Shown piece by piece: positions 25,927 through 34,701 of a stretch of DNA of 64,000 bases (its first letter is position 1; the number at the start of each line of letters is the position of its first letter). The notes under the pieces were generated by a model. It did not search any database. It had not been told where the DNA came from and was given only the letters and a program-made list of their open reading frames with translations. Location: assembly GCA_963712905.1 (NCBI GenBank), contig CAVQJU010000010.1, positions 620,001 to 684,000 of the forward strand. Reading direction: 5' to 3'. Source of the stretch: CAVQJU01 sp963712905. GTDB taxonomy: Bacteria > Acidobacteriota > Vicinamibacteria > Vicinamibacterales > CAVVIG01. Position numbers and translations under genes: made by a program.

Positions 25927-26444
25927 TCAGCGCTCGACGGCGTAGCGGGCCAGGAGCAGGCTCGAGCCGTCGAAAGTGCGGGTGTCCAGCAGGCGGAGCG
26001 AGCCGGGTGGACGGGTCTCGAACGCTCGCACGCCCTCGCCGACCACGCCTGCGCCTATCATGAAGTGCAGTTCGTCGACCAGGCCGGCGGCGAGCAGATC
26101 GTTCCAGAGGACGTGACTGCCGAACATCAGGATCTCCCGACCCGGACTCTTTTTGAGTGCGCGTCCGCGCGCCGCACGACGTCCACGACCTTCTGGATGG
26201 CGCCGTTGAGACGCGAGATCTCGCGTTCCAGGGCAGGCTGGCTCGTGTCCCCGGCGATCGCGGGCCAGTAGGAGCGGAAGCCCTCGTACGACGTACGCCC
26301 GAGTAGAAGCGTGTCGGCTGCCCGGAGGCGTTCCGCGTTGTAGTCGGAGAAACCGCCGTCGAACGGCATGGCCATGACGTTCCCGCCCGGGCCGGAGTAA
26401 AAGCCGTCGAGCGAGACGATGTTGCAGACGATGAGTTTTCGCAT
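25927..26444 (-). pseudogene. Broken RibD/dihydrofolate-reductase-like gene (copy A)
   Basis: The first 85 residues from ATG 26444 match the intact gene at 31476-32075 closely (MRKLIVCNIVSLDGFYSGPG). Then a net in-frame loss of 48 bases removes the region equivalent to VSNTLRPDEVTGWGPTR. A second deletion of 16 bases (next to a GTG direct repeat) shifts the frame, so translation stops at 26127. The rest of the protein (REILMFGSHVLWNDLL to RYAVER) continues in another frame down to 25927. RibD_C-type proteins reduce pterin- or pyrimidine-like substrates with NADPH; this copy cannot make one. Confidence 0.85.
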
Positions 26445-26525
26445 AGTTGGTGAACCTGTCCTCCGCAAATACTACCCTTACACATTCCAAGCTAGACTGC
26501 TGCCGGCATTCGCTCAGGAGGCAAC

Positions 26526-27813
26526 ATGAAAAGCACGGCGACGCCCGGACTCTCGAGACGCGAGTTTCTCGCGGGCGCTTCGGCGATCGGAGGCGTGGCG
26601 ATCGCCTCCGCCGCGGCGCCAATGCAAATCACGACAACGGCGCCCTTCGAGAAGCTGCCGCCGTACGGCAACAACACGCTTCCCGTGGGCGTCACACCGC
26701 GGCTCGTGCCGAACGTCAATGGCCTCACCGTCAACATGCTCGAGGCAGGGGCGCAGGGGCGGCCTCTCATACTGCTGCTGCATGGGTTTCCGAACCTGGG
26801 CTACAGCTGGCGCAAAGTGATGCCGGCATTCGCAAACGCGGGTTACTACGTGATCGCGCCGGACTGCCGCGGGTTCGGGCGCACGGTTGGCTGGGACAGA
26901 TCCTGGGACGCTGACCCCACGCCGTTTCTGACGCTCAACATGGTGCGCGACCAGATCGCGCTCGTCTATGCCCTCGGCTACCGGAAAGCGGAGCTCATCG
27001 TCGGGCACGATCAAGGTCAGCTCATCGCCACGTATGCCGCCATCGTTCGTCCCGACATGTTTCTCCGCCTGACGACGGTTTCTGGGCAGGGCGGCGCACC
27101 GCCATCGTTCCCGTTCGCGGGCGCGGAGCGAAGACCTGCGTACACCGCCGCCGAACTCGACGCGGAGTTCGCGAAGCTCAATCCGCCGCGCCGCGACTAT
27201 CAGGAGGTACTGGGCCAGCAAGCAGGCCGATGAAGACATGAAGCACATGCCACAGAGCATGAGCGATTTTTTCCGCGCGTTCTATTACATGAAGGGTGGC
27301 GAGTTTTCCGGCAACCAGAATTTGACGCCCTTGCAGCCGATGCCGACCGCGAGAGAGGCCGCGGCAGAGAACGCGCGGATGCCGGAGTACTACGTGATGC
27401 GAAGGGATAGAGGAATGCCGGCCACGATGGTCGCGTACATGCCGTCGAAGGAGTACGTCGCGAACTGCAAGTGGTTCACTCAGGCGGAGTGCGATGTCTA
27501 CGGGCAGGAGTACGACGCCTCGGGGTGGACCGGGGCTACGCACAATTACCGGCACCGCCGTACCGCGTTTCCCGCAAACACTGCCGAGCAACTCACATTC
27601 TCAGGGAGGACCATCGATGTCCCCGCCCAGTTCATTGCGGGTAAGCAGGACTGGGGCGCCAACCGGATCGCGGGAGGCGCTGAGGGAGCCGGAAAGACCG
27701 GGTATACGAAATTCAGAGGAGTGCAGCTCGTGGATCGCGCCGGCCACTGGCCTCACGAGGAACAGCCAGGAATTGTCAGCGAGCAACTGATCGGCTTCCT
27801 GAAATCTGGGTGA
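26526..27813 (+). pseudogene. Tat-exported epoxide-hydrolase-like alpha/beta hydrolase, one-base frameshift
   Basis: Two frames join into one 428-residue alpha/beta hydrolase if a single extra G at about 27207 is removed: the reading then runs DYQEYWASKQADEDMKHM instead of stopping at 27231. Features: Tat-type leader (SRREFLAGASA), HGFP oxyanion motif, nucleophile elbow GHDQG with aspartate as in epoxide hydrolases, and RAGHWPHEEQP with the catalytic histidine in the second part. All catalytic residues survive, so this is either a very recent mutation or a consensus error. It is divergent from the broken DHFR-like gene. Confidence 0.8.
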
Positions 27814-27814
27814 G

Positions 27815-28207
27815 CTAGATGACTTCGCCCATGCAGCGCTGGATTGCATCGACGAGATCGGCGGGCACGCAGGGCTTTGTGAGGTGACGGTCGCATCCGG
27901 CACGCATCGCGCTCACGCGCTCGTGTGGCAGGTGTGCGCCCGTCAATGCGATGATTGGTATCGACGCGGTTTCTGACGCGGCCTTGAGCTGTCTCGCCAC
28001 TTCCCATCCGTCGATATCGGGTAATCCGAGGTCGAGCACGATGACGTTCGGCGCCCACGTGCTCGCAAGTATCAACGCCTGCTGCCCCGTAGCCACTGGC
28101 ATCACGTCGTAGCCCGCACTCGTCAGATAAGACGTGTACCCGTCCCGGGTTGCGGCATCATCGTCAACGAATAGCACGCGCCAGGGAGGCTTCGGCTTGC
28201 TGGCCAC
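27815..28207 (-). CDS. Single-domain response regulator (CheY-like receiver)
   Basis: 130 residues consisting only of a receiver domain: acidic pocket FVDDD (about 14-18), phospho-acceptor Asp in VLDLGLPD, the switch Thr in ALTG and the Lys in TKP. There is no output domain, so it must act through a partner protein. No histidine kinase is in the window. It lies convergent with the hydrolase and 36 bases from the end of the second barrel gene copy. Confidence 0.92.
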   Translation of the reverse strand: MASKPKPPWRVLFVDDDAATRDGYTSYLTSAGYDVMPVATGQQALILASTWAPNVIVLDLGLPDIDGWEVARQLKAASETASIPIIALTGAHLPHERVSAMRAGCDRHLTKPCVPADLVDAIQRCMGEVI

Positions 28208-28243
28208 CTGGGGAGCGTAGCACGGCTGAGCTGGCAGAGCCCC

Positions 28244-29017
28244 TTATCTGAGGCGGAACCGAACACCAACGACGATCGGGAACGTCAGGCGGGCGCTGTT
28301 GTCGTTGATATCGTCGAGCGAGGTGCCCGCGAACTGATCCACTTGCGCGAGCCCACCGACGTGCCGCAAGCCGAGCTGCGCGTTGAAATCCACCCTGTTC
28401 GCAATCGGGAACAACACGCCGGCAGCGATACTCCAGGTGAAGGCAGCCGATCCGTCGTAGAAATTCGTGTTGTTCGAGATCAGCTGAGCCTGCGGCGCCG
28501 CGAGCTCGACGTTTATCCGGTTGATGTCAGCGACGCCGATCGTGGCCTCTGCATACACGCGAAAGTTCGAGGATTGTACAGATACCGGCATGTATCGCCG
28601 ATAGCCAAGGTCGAAACTGAAGGCCTTGTAGTCCGAGTACTGGCCGTACAGGGGCGACGCTCCGAAGTCGCCGAGCCGGACCAGGTCGGCGTCAGCGGAC
28701 TGCCAGATGAACGTTCCACGGACTTCGGAGTCTTTGTTCAACGCGAAGCCGACGCCGAAGCGCAGCTCGGGTCCGGTGCCATAAACGTCGCCGTACGAGT
28801 TCGGCAGTATCGCCGTCGTCTGGCCTTGGTACACGCCGATTGCGCCGGAATTGACATTGCCGTTGATGCTCGGACTGAGACCAGCGCCGAAGTCGATGGC
28901 CCACTTCGCGGGATCTTTCACGCTTTGCGCCGATGCATGTGCGGCACCGAACAACGTGCAAGAGGTGATGATTGCGAAGGCGAGAACAGGTACGTCGGGT
29001 TCGCATGGTACAGCTCC
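28244..29017 (-). pseudogene. Outer-membrane barrel gene, duplicate copy with frameshifted signal peptide
   Basis: From SCTLFGAAHASAQ onward the protein is almost identical to the one at 22463-23221. The start region matches too: AAGGAG, then ATGCGAACCCGACGTAC. An extra C after CGTAC (around 28998-29000) puts the ATG out of frame with the rest. No alternative ATG or GTG lies between the ribosome binding site and the signal-peptide core in the correct frame. The coordinates cover the would-be gene from the ATG region. It is either a young pseudogene or a read error. Confidence 0.75.
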
Positions 29018-29220
29018 TTGTGGAGCCGCGTAGTGCAATCGCCATGCCCGTGAATGTGCTCGCCGGGATCCCGACACCTGCGAAGAAGATCGAACGCGGC
29101 CATACCGGCGCCGCAAACGACGGCGCCGGATTTTCGCAGAGGCGGAGTCATTTCACATGTCAGCGCGGCTGCGGTAGTCTGTCGCATCCACTCGGCAGGA
29201 ATCGGGTGCAGGAGGCCACA

Positions 29221-29622
29221 ATGGGACGCTGGCTCCGCTGGACGTTTGGGATTGGTTTGATGCTCGCGCTCGGCGCCGCGCCGGCTGCGGCTCAAACGCA
29301 CGTGAGCGTTGGAATCGGCATCGCGACACCCTACGGCGGCGGCACGGTCATCGTCGGCAGACCGGCGTATCCATACCCGTATCGCTATCCTTACGCCCGG
29401 TATCCGTACCCGGTGTACCCGCCGGCGTACGCAACGCCCGTGTACCCGTACTCCGCTCCCTACGGAGCCTACTATCCGGCTTACCCGTACTACGGACCGG
29501 CGTATGGCGGCGCCGTAGTCGTCGGCGGCTACCGCGGTCACGCTTATGCACACTCCGGCTATGGCCACGGCTACGGCCACGGGCATCACGCCGGCGGCGG
29601 TCACGGGCACGGCCACCGTTGA
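29221..29622 (+). CDS. Secreted Tyr/Pro-rich protein with Gly/His-rich tail
   Basis: 133 residues. AGGAGG precedes ATG 29221 and a signal peptide ends APAAAQ. Residues 45-95 are low-complexity Tyr-Pro-Arg/Ala (many PYxYPY units). The last 30 residues are Gly/His/Tyr-rich (GYGHGYGHGHH, GHGHGHR) and look able to bind metal such as Ni, Cu or Zn (inference). Similar Tyr/Pro-rich small exported proteins exist in many bacteria without assigned function. It is followed, with overlap or a short gap, by the next exported protein gene. Confidence 0.75.
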   Translation: MGRWLRWTFGIGLMLALGAAPAAAQTHVSVGIGIATPYGGGTVIVGRPAYPYPYRYPYARYPYPVYPPAYATPVYPYSAPYGAYYPAYPYYGPAYGGAVVVGGYRGHAYAHSGYGHGYGHGHHAGGGHGHGHR

Positions 29623-29657
29623 TCTCTTCCTTTCTCTTCTCTTTTTCTTCCCTGGAG

Positions 29658-31115
29658 ATGCTCGAATCTGTTGCGAACGACATCAACTGCCGATTACCAT
29701 TCATCATCCTGATCAGATCCCTGGGCTCGAGAGTCATCGTCACGTCGGCGTTGTGCGCGCTGATGCTTTCCGTGCGCGTCACAGCGCAAGAGGTCAACAT
29801 GTCCACGCCTGTGGCCTCGCTTGGGACTGCTCTCATAAAAGTCGATTCAGTCAAACCCAAGCCGGCGACCGACCGGGGTCTGGCGCTGCCTTCCATCTCC
29901 GTGATCGATGACGGCAGCCACGTCAGCCTGAGAACGCTGGTCATGGAGCTGCCGGACCTCGACGTCGGCGAGATCGCGGTGGCATCCCGGCTCGGCGATC
30001 AGCCGCTCCCCGTCGTCTTCCGCGCCGGACCCCTGGCCGGATCGGCGTTGACATCGCCCTTGCGCGGAGTGACGTTCACGACGACGGGCGCCACGCCGGT
30101 GAGCCTGTCGTTCGGGCAGATGGGAGGCGTAACAGCTCCGACGCCAGGTTCGCCGGCGCTCGCCGCGGCAGCGGTGAGCTTCAACCCGAACCCCCGTCTG
30201 TCCGTGACCCCACAGGTGCTGATCCCGGTCGGTTCGCGCGATTCGCAGAGGAGTGTCGGCACGGCGATTCGGGCGAACGTCGTCGGCAACCTCACGCTGG
30301 TGACGGATGTCGGCGTCACCGGAACCAGTGACACGGCGTGGGCACCGCTGGCATCTGCCCGTCTCGTCAGCCAGTGGCCGCGCGCCGGGATCGAGACGAG
30401 CGTGCTGCGCGGCGCGGCCGCCCCGGGCAGCGAGACGGAGTCGGCGTTCGTGTCCTCACGCGACCGCGAGGCGGCGCAGGCGCAATTGCAGCTGCTGCCA
30501 GGCCTCACCGTGGCGGCGGTCACGAGCGCGTCGCGCCCAGCGGCCGACCCGACCGCCGACGACACGAAACTGGGGTCGCTCAGCATCGCCTACGACGGCC
30601 TCCCGGCCGGGCGGCTGGCCTCGCTTCGGCAGCGCGAGACGACGGCGTCGCGCGAGTCGGACATCACGTCGCTCGAATGGCGCCAGCGCGGGCCGCGCCA
30701 CATGGCCGTGCGCTTCGTGCAGCGGCGGGCATCGGACTCGGCGCCGGATGCTGTTGGCGAGGCCTCGTCTCGTGTCGAAGTGGATCTTCCCGCGCTCGCG
30801 CCCCGCTGCGCAGGCTGCCTGGACCTGCGCGCCGGACTCACGGCAGGCTCCAGCTCACTGACCGGCCCGGGCGTGAACTCCCGCGTCACCGGCCGCATCG
30901 CCCTGATCAACGGCGCCGCGCTCGCTGGCGAAACGGAGCTTGGAATTAGCGGCGGCGGCAGCCAGGTCCTGCGCACGCTCCGGCTCACGACAGACACGCC
31001 TGTCATGCCCGCGACGCGCCTTCAGCTCTCCTACAGCTATCGCGCCACGACGCAGGCCCCGCTGGGACAGGTGTTCGAAGCGCACATCCTGCGGCGGCTC
31101 AACCTGGGCTGGTAG
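29658..31115 (+). CDS. Exported beta-rich protein of unknown function
   Basis: About 485 residues. A hydrophobic leader (IVTSALCALMLSVRVTAQE) is followed by a long Ser/Thr/Ala-rich beta-type sequence with many SxTxxVxL strands, ending AHILRRLNLGW. The style suggests an outer-membrane or periplasmic beta-structure, perhaps a capsule or cellulose-synthesis type barrel, but I recognise no family. The start is unsure: TTG 29619 overlaps the previous stop, and ATG 29658 is the first ATG. A polypyrimidine tract separates the two genes. Confidence 0.65.
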   Translation: MLESVANDINCRLPFIILIRSLGSRVIVTSALCALMLSVRVTAQEVNMSTPVASLGTALIKVDSVKPKPATDRGLALPSISVIDDGSHVSLRTLVMELPDLDVGEIAVASRLGDQPLPVVFRAGPLAGSALTSPLRGVTFTTTGATPVSLSFGQMGGVTAPTPGSPALAAAAVSFNPNPRLSVTPQVLIPVGSRDSQRSVGTAIRANVVGNLTLVTDVGVTGTSDTAWAPLASARLVSQWPRAGIETSVLRGAAAPGSETESAFVSSRDREAAQAQLQLLPGLTVAAVTSASRPAADPTADDTKLGSLSIAYDGLPAGRLASLRQRETTASRESDITSLEWRQRGPRHMAVRFVQRRASDSAPDAVGEASSRVEVDLPALAPRCAGCLDLRAGLTAGSSSLTGPGVNSRVTGRIALINGAALAGETELGISGGGSQVLRTLRLTTDTPVMPATRLQLSYSYRATTQAPLGQVFEAHILRRLNLGW

Positions 31116-31139
31116 TTCGAAGGAGTGCGGAGACCCGCA

Positions 31140-31460
31140 TCACTCCATCAGAGCCGTGCAGCTCTGCGCCACTGCCAGAAGTTCGATCCGATGTACAGAC
31201 AGTCGTTGAACCAGGGACGCCGCGGGTCGGAGGTCGCTGGTCCGCCAGCAGAGCACCAGGTCAAGCGCGTGCGTTGCAGCGAGGTCAAGGAGCCGTTGCT
31301 CATCACTCTCCACGATGGCCACGGTCACCCAGCCCATGGCAGAAGCGTATCGCTGGATCGCCGCCAACTGGTTGGCCGCCAACGGTGAATCGGGACGGGG
31401 AACGTAAATGGCGATGCGCCGAGTTGACGGCGCAGGCAGATGGTCCATGTCTTCGATCAC
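31140..31460 (-). CDS. Degenerate serine-recombinase-like N-terminal domain
   Basis: 106 residues. The pattern RIAIYVPRPDSPLAANQLAAI, then QRYASAMGW, LDLAATHALDLVLCWRTSDL, LVQRL and a final VHRIELLAVAQ aligns with the resolvase/invertase catalytic domain (AIYVRVSTxxQ, YAxxxGW, DVVLVWRxDRL). The nucleophilic serine region reads YVPRPD, so the active Ser is missing, and the DNA-binding domain is absent. It lies 15 bases after the intact DHFR-like gene on the same strand. It may be a recombinase remnant or a recruited domain. Confidence 0.5.
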   Translation of the reverse strand: MIEDMDHLPAPSTRRIAIYVPRPDSPLAANQLAAIQRYASAMGWVTVAIVESDEQRLLDLAATHALDLVLCWRTSDLRPAASLVQRLSVHRIELLAVAQSCTALME

Positions 31461-31475
31461 AGCTTCAACATCTGC

Positions 31476-32075
31476 TTACTGCCGGCCGGGCGCTGGCCGC
31501 TCGACGGCGTATCGAGCCAGGAGCAGGCTTGAACCGTCGAACGTGCGGGTGTCCAGCAGGCGAAGCGAGACGGGCGGACGGGTCTCGAACGCGCGCACGC
31601 CATCGCCGACCACGCCGGCGCCTATCATGAAGTGCAGTTCGTCGACCAGGCCGCCGGCGAGCAGATCGTTCCAGAGGATGTGACTGCCGAACATCAGGAT
31701 CTCCCGGCCCGGACTCCCCTTGAGTGTGGCGACCTCCGCGTGCGCGTCCGCGCGCCGCACGACGCGGGTCGGACCCCACCCCGTCACCTCGTCGGGCCTC
31801 AGGGTGTTTGAGACCACGACCTTCTGGATGGCGCCGTTGAGACGCGAGATCTCGCGTTCCACGGCGGGCTGGCTCATGTCCTCGGCGATCGCGGGCCAGT
31901 AGGAGCGGAAACCCTCGTACGACGTGCGCCCGAGCAGCAGCGTGTCGGCTGCCCGCAGGCGTTCCGCGTTGTAGTCGGAGAAACCGTGGTCGAACGGCAT
32001 GGCCATGACGTTCCCGCCCGGGCCGGAGTAGAAGCCGTCGAGCGAGACGATGTTGCAGACGATGAGCTTCCGCAC
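31476..32075 (-). CDS. RibD/dihydrofolate-reductase-like protein (intact copy B)
   Basis: 199 residues from GTG 32075 (AGGAGG 10 bases upstream). Landmarks: VRKLIVCNIVSLDGFYSGPG, TLLLGRTSYEGFRSYWP, KGSPGREILMFGS and LVDELHFMIGAGVVGDG, the RibD C-terminal (DHFR-like) fold with NADPH-binding GR/GS motifs. Such stand-alone proteins are common but their substrates are mostly unknown. It is the intact partner of the broken copy at 25927-26444. Convergent or divergent neighbours include a second, distant member of the family at 32238. Confidence 0.9.
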   Translation of the reverse strand: MRKLIVCNIVSLDGFYSGPGGNVMAMPFDHGFSDYNAERLRAADTLLLGRTSYEGFRSYWPAIAEDMSQPAVEREISRLNGAIQKVVVSNTLRPDEVTGWGPTRVVRRADAHAEVATLKGSPGREILMFGSHILWNDLLAGGLVDELHFMIGAGVVGDGVRAFETRPPVSLRLLDTRTFDGSSLLLARYAVERPAPGRQ

Positions 32076-32237
32076 GAGTAGTGAACCTCCTGCCGACGGT
32101 TGACACACGGAACGCGTGGGGCGTTCATGCGCACTCCAAAAACCAATTGCGCTATGAAATCAGTCGGTCTAGCTTACAACCGGTTGCATGACGCAATCAG
32201 AACCGCGCGGCTGTGGCGCGCGAGGAAAGGAAGTGGT

Positions 32238-32768
<531 letters not shown>

Positions 32769-32818
32769 TCTCGCGACTCGCCGGATGGAAAGTTGCACCC
32801 TTCAGCCGCTTTTAGGGA

Positions 32819-32850
32819 TTGACAGCTGCTGACAGGCATTTCAACATGAG
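32819..32850 (+). promoter_or_regulatory. Candidate promoter for the soxCD-like operon
   Basis: A perfect TTGACA (32819-32824) is followed 17 bases later by CAACAT, a weak -10. It lies about 90 bases before the soxC-like start and directly before an inverted repeat. Confidence 0.4.
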
Positions 32851-32871
32851 CGTGCTGCGAGTCTCAGCACG
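32851..32871. promoter_or_regulatory. Inverted repeat upstream of soxC (candidate operator)
   Basis: CGTGCTG, seven bases, CAGCACG: perfect 7-bp arms just downstream of the candidate promoter and 37 bases before the start codon, a usual place for repressor binding. Confidence 0.4.
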
Positions 32872-32907
32872 TCAGGTCATGGTTCGAAGCGAAGAGGAGA
32901 ACCTGCT

Positions 32908-34149
32908 ATGGGTTCGCACCGCCACTCCGATCGCCGGAAGTTCCTGACAGAAAGCGCCGCGTTGGCGGGCCTCGCCGCGGGAGCGTTCCAGACAGTCGAT
33001 GTCGACGCACAGACGCCCATGTCCGCGGCACGTCTCAAGGAGACCCTGGCCTACGGACAACCCTCGCAGTTCGACAAGACGGTGCGGGTGGCCACCAGTT
33101 CCGGCACGCCGATCACGGATTCCGCGCTGACGACACCGCTTCAGGATCTCGACGGGATCATCACGCCGTCCGGGCTGCACTTCCTGATGGATCACGTGAA
33201 CGGGATTCCGGATATCGACCCGGCGCAGCATCGCCTGCTGATGCACGGCATGGTCGATCGCCCCCTCACGTTCACGATGGACGAATTGAGGCGCTTCCCC
33301 TCGGTCTCCAGGATCTACTTCCTCGAATGCAACGCGAACAGCCGCCCGCTTCGTGGTCCACGCGGCGATTCGGTGCAACTGGTGCACGGCCGAACGAGCT
33401 GCAGCGAATGGACAGGGGTGTTGCTGTCTGTCCTGCTCAAGGAATGCGGCGTCAAGGCCGGCGCGAGCTGGGTGGTCGCTGAAGGAAACGAGAACAACAA
33501 GTACACGATGAGCATTCCACTGGATAAGTGCATGGATGACACGCTGGTGGCGTACGCCCAGAACGGCGAGCCGGTCCGTCCGCACAACGGCTATCCGCTC
33601 CGCCTCATCGTTCCCGGCTGGGAAGCGATTCGCGCCGTCAAGTGGTTGAGCCGCATCGCCGTCGTCGACAAGCCGGCCATGGCATGGCACGAAGCCGGCA
33701 ACAACGCCGACACGAGCGGCACCGGCAAGGCGCTCGGGTTCCGGTTTGCGCTGGGCCCGAAGTCGGTGATCACCCGCCCGTCGGGAGGCCAGCGCCTGCC
33801 CGGCAACGGCTTCTACGAGATCACGGGTCTGGCGTGGACCGGCGGAGGCATGGTGCGGAAGGTCGACGTGTCAGTCGACGGTGGCCGGACCTATAAGGAA
33901 GCGCAGCTCCAGGCTCCGGTGCTTCCATATGCGCACACGCGGTTTCGCTTCGGGTGGGAATGGAACGGCCAGGAAGCCATGCTCCAGTCGCGCTGCACCG
34001 ATGAACGGGGCGAGGTGCAGCCGACCATCGCCGAGGCGGCGAAGATTCTCGGCGTGACGCCGGAGTATTTCCTGCAGGCCGATCACTTCAATGGCATTCA
34101 GCCCTGGAGGGTCAACCCGGATGGGACCATCCACAGTGCGACGTACTAG
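32908..34149 (+). CDS. soxC: SoxC-like sulfite/sulfane dehydrogenase, molybdenum subunit
   Basis: 413 residues, ATG after AAGAGGAG. A Tat-type leader (DRRKFLTESAALAG) is followed by the sulfite-oxidase molybdopterin domain (about 100-270), with the molybdenum cysteine in FLECNANS (C141) and the SoxC-like block GRTSCSEWTGVLLSVLL, then the dimerisation domain (about 290-400). SoxC usually shows ECSGNS at the cysteine; here it is ECNANS. The protein would be periplasmic and pass electrons to the cytochrome encoded next. No soxAXYZB is visible, so it may oxidise sulfite or another sulfur compound on its own. Confidence 0.9.
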   Translation: MGSHRHSDRRKFLTESAALAGLAAGAFQTVDVDAQTPMSAARLKETLAYGQPSQFDKTVRVATSSGTPITDSALTTPLQDLDGIITPSGLHFLMDHVNGIPDIDPAQHRLLMHGMVDRPLTFTMDELRRFPSVSRIYFLECNANSRPLRGPRGDSVQLVHGRTSCSEWTGVLLSVLLKECGVKAGASWVVAEGNENNKYTMSIPLDKCMDDTLVAYAQNGEPVRPHNGYPLRLIVPGWEAIRAVKWLSRIAVVDKPAMAWHEAGNNADTSGTGKALGFRFALGPKSVITRPSGGQRLPGNGFYEITGLAWTGGGMVRKVDVSVDGGRTYKEAQLQAPVLPYAHTRFRFGWEWNGQEAMLQSRCTDERGEVQPTIAEAAKILGVTPEYFLQADHFNGIQPWRVNPDGTIHSATY

Positions 34150-34693
34150 GCTGCTGGCCGCGGCGATCGTGCTCTCTGCGTCTGTGACCGCACTGGCGCA
34201 GGGGCCGACCTATCGGCTCGGCACGACGCCGAGCGAAGAGGAAATCAAGGCGCGCGACACCGCCGTCTCACCTGACGGAAGAGGGCTGCCGCCCGGGAGC
34301 GGCACGGCGAGCCAGGGTGCGGCCGTATATGTGCAGAAGTGCGCCGGGTGCCACGGACCGAAGGGCACGGGCACGAACCTGCATCGCGGGCTCATCCCGC
34401 TTGGCAATGCGAAGCCGATCAAGATGGAGGGGAGCCTGGTCCCGTACGCGACGACGGTCTGGGACTTCATCAACCGCGCCATGCCGTCGACCAGGCCGGG
34501 CACGCTCACGCCGGACGAGGTCTACGCCGTGACCGCCTACACGCTCTTGATCAACGGCGTCATCCAGGAGACCGACGTCATGGATCCGACGACCCTTCCC
34601 AAGGTCCGGATGCCGAACCGCGACAACTTCATCACCGTCGAGGTCGGCTTGAAGCCCGGCCAGCGGCGCCCGCTCGGAAACTATCCGGAATAG
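34121..34693 (+). CDS. soxD: SoxD-like c-type cytochrome
   Basis: 190 residues. Signal peptide (SASVTALAQ), one haem c motif CAGCH (74-78) and a Met ligand in NRAMPSTRPG, with the surrounding GVYAVTAYTLLING-type helix found in SoxD-like cytochromes. The start overlaps the soxC stop by 29 bases and has GGAGGG before it, so the two genes are translated together. The expected role is to accept electrons from the SoxC-like subunit and hand them to the respiratory chain. It is shorter than two-haem SoxD of the classical complex. Confidence 0.88.
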   Translation: MGPSTVRRTRLLAAAIVLSASVTALAQGPTYRLGTTPSEEEIKARDTAVSPDGRGLPPGSGTASQGAAVYVQKCAGCHGPKGTGTNLHRGLIPLGNAKPIKMEGSLVPYATTVWDFINRAMPSTRPGTLTPDEVYAVTAYTLLINGVIQETDVMDPTTLPKVRMPNRDNFITVEVGLKPGQRRPLGNYPE

Positions 34694-34701
34694 CGATCTA
34701 A

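Noticed and set aside
29623..29657. Polypyrimidine tract as a terminator
   Set aside because: No preceding hairpin, and the next exported protein gene may be translated through it.
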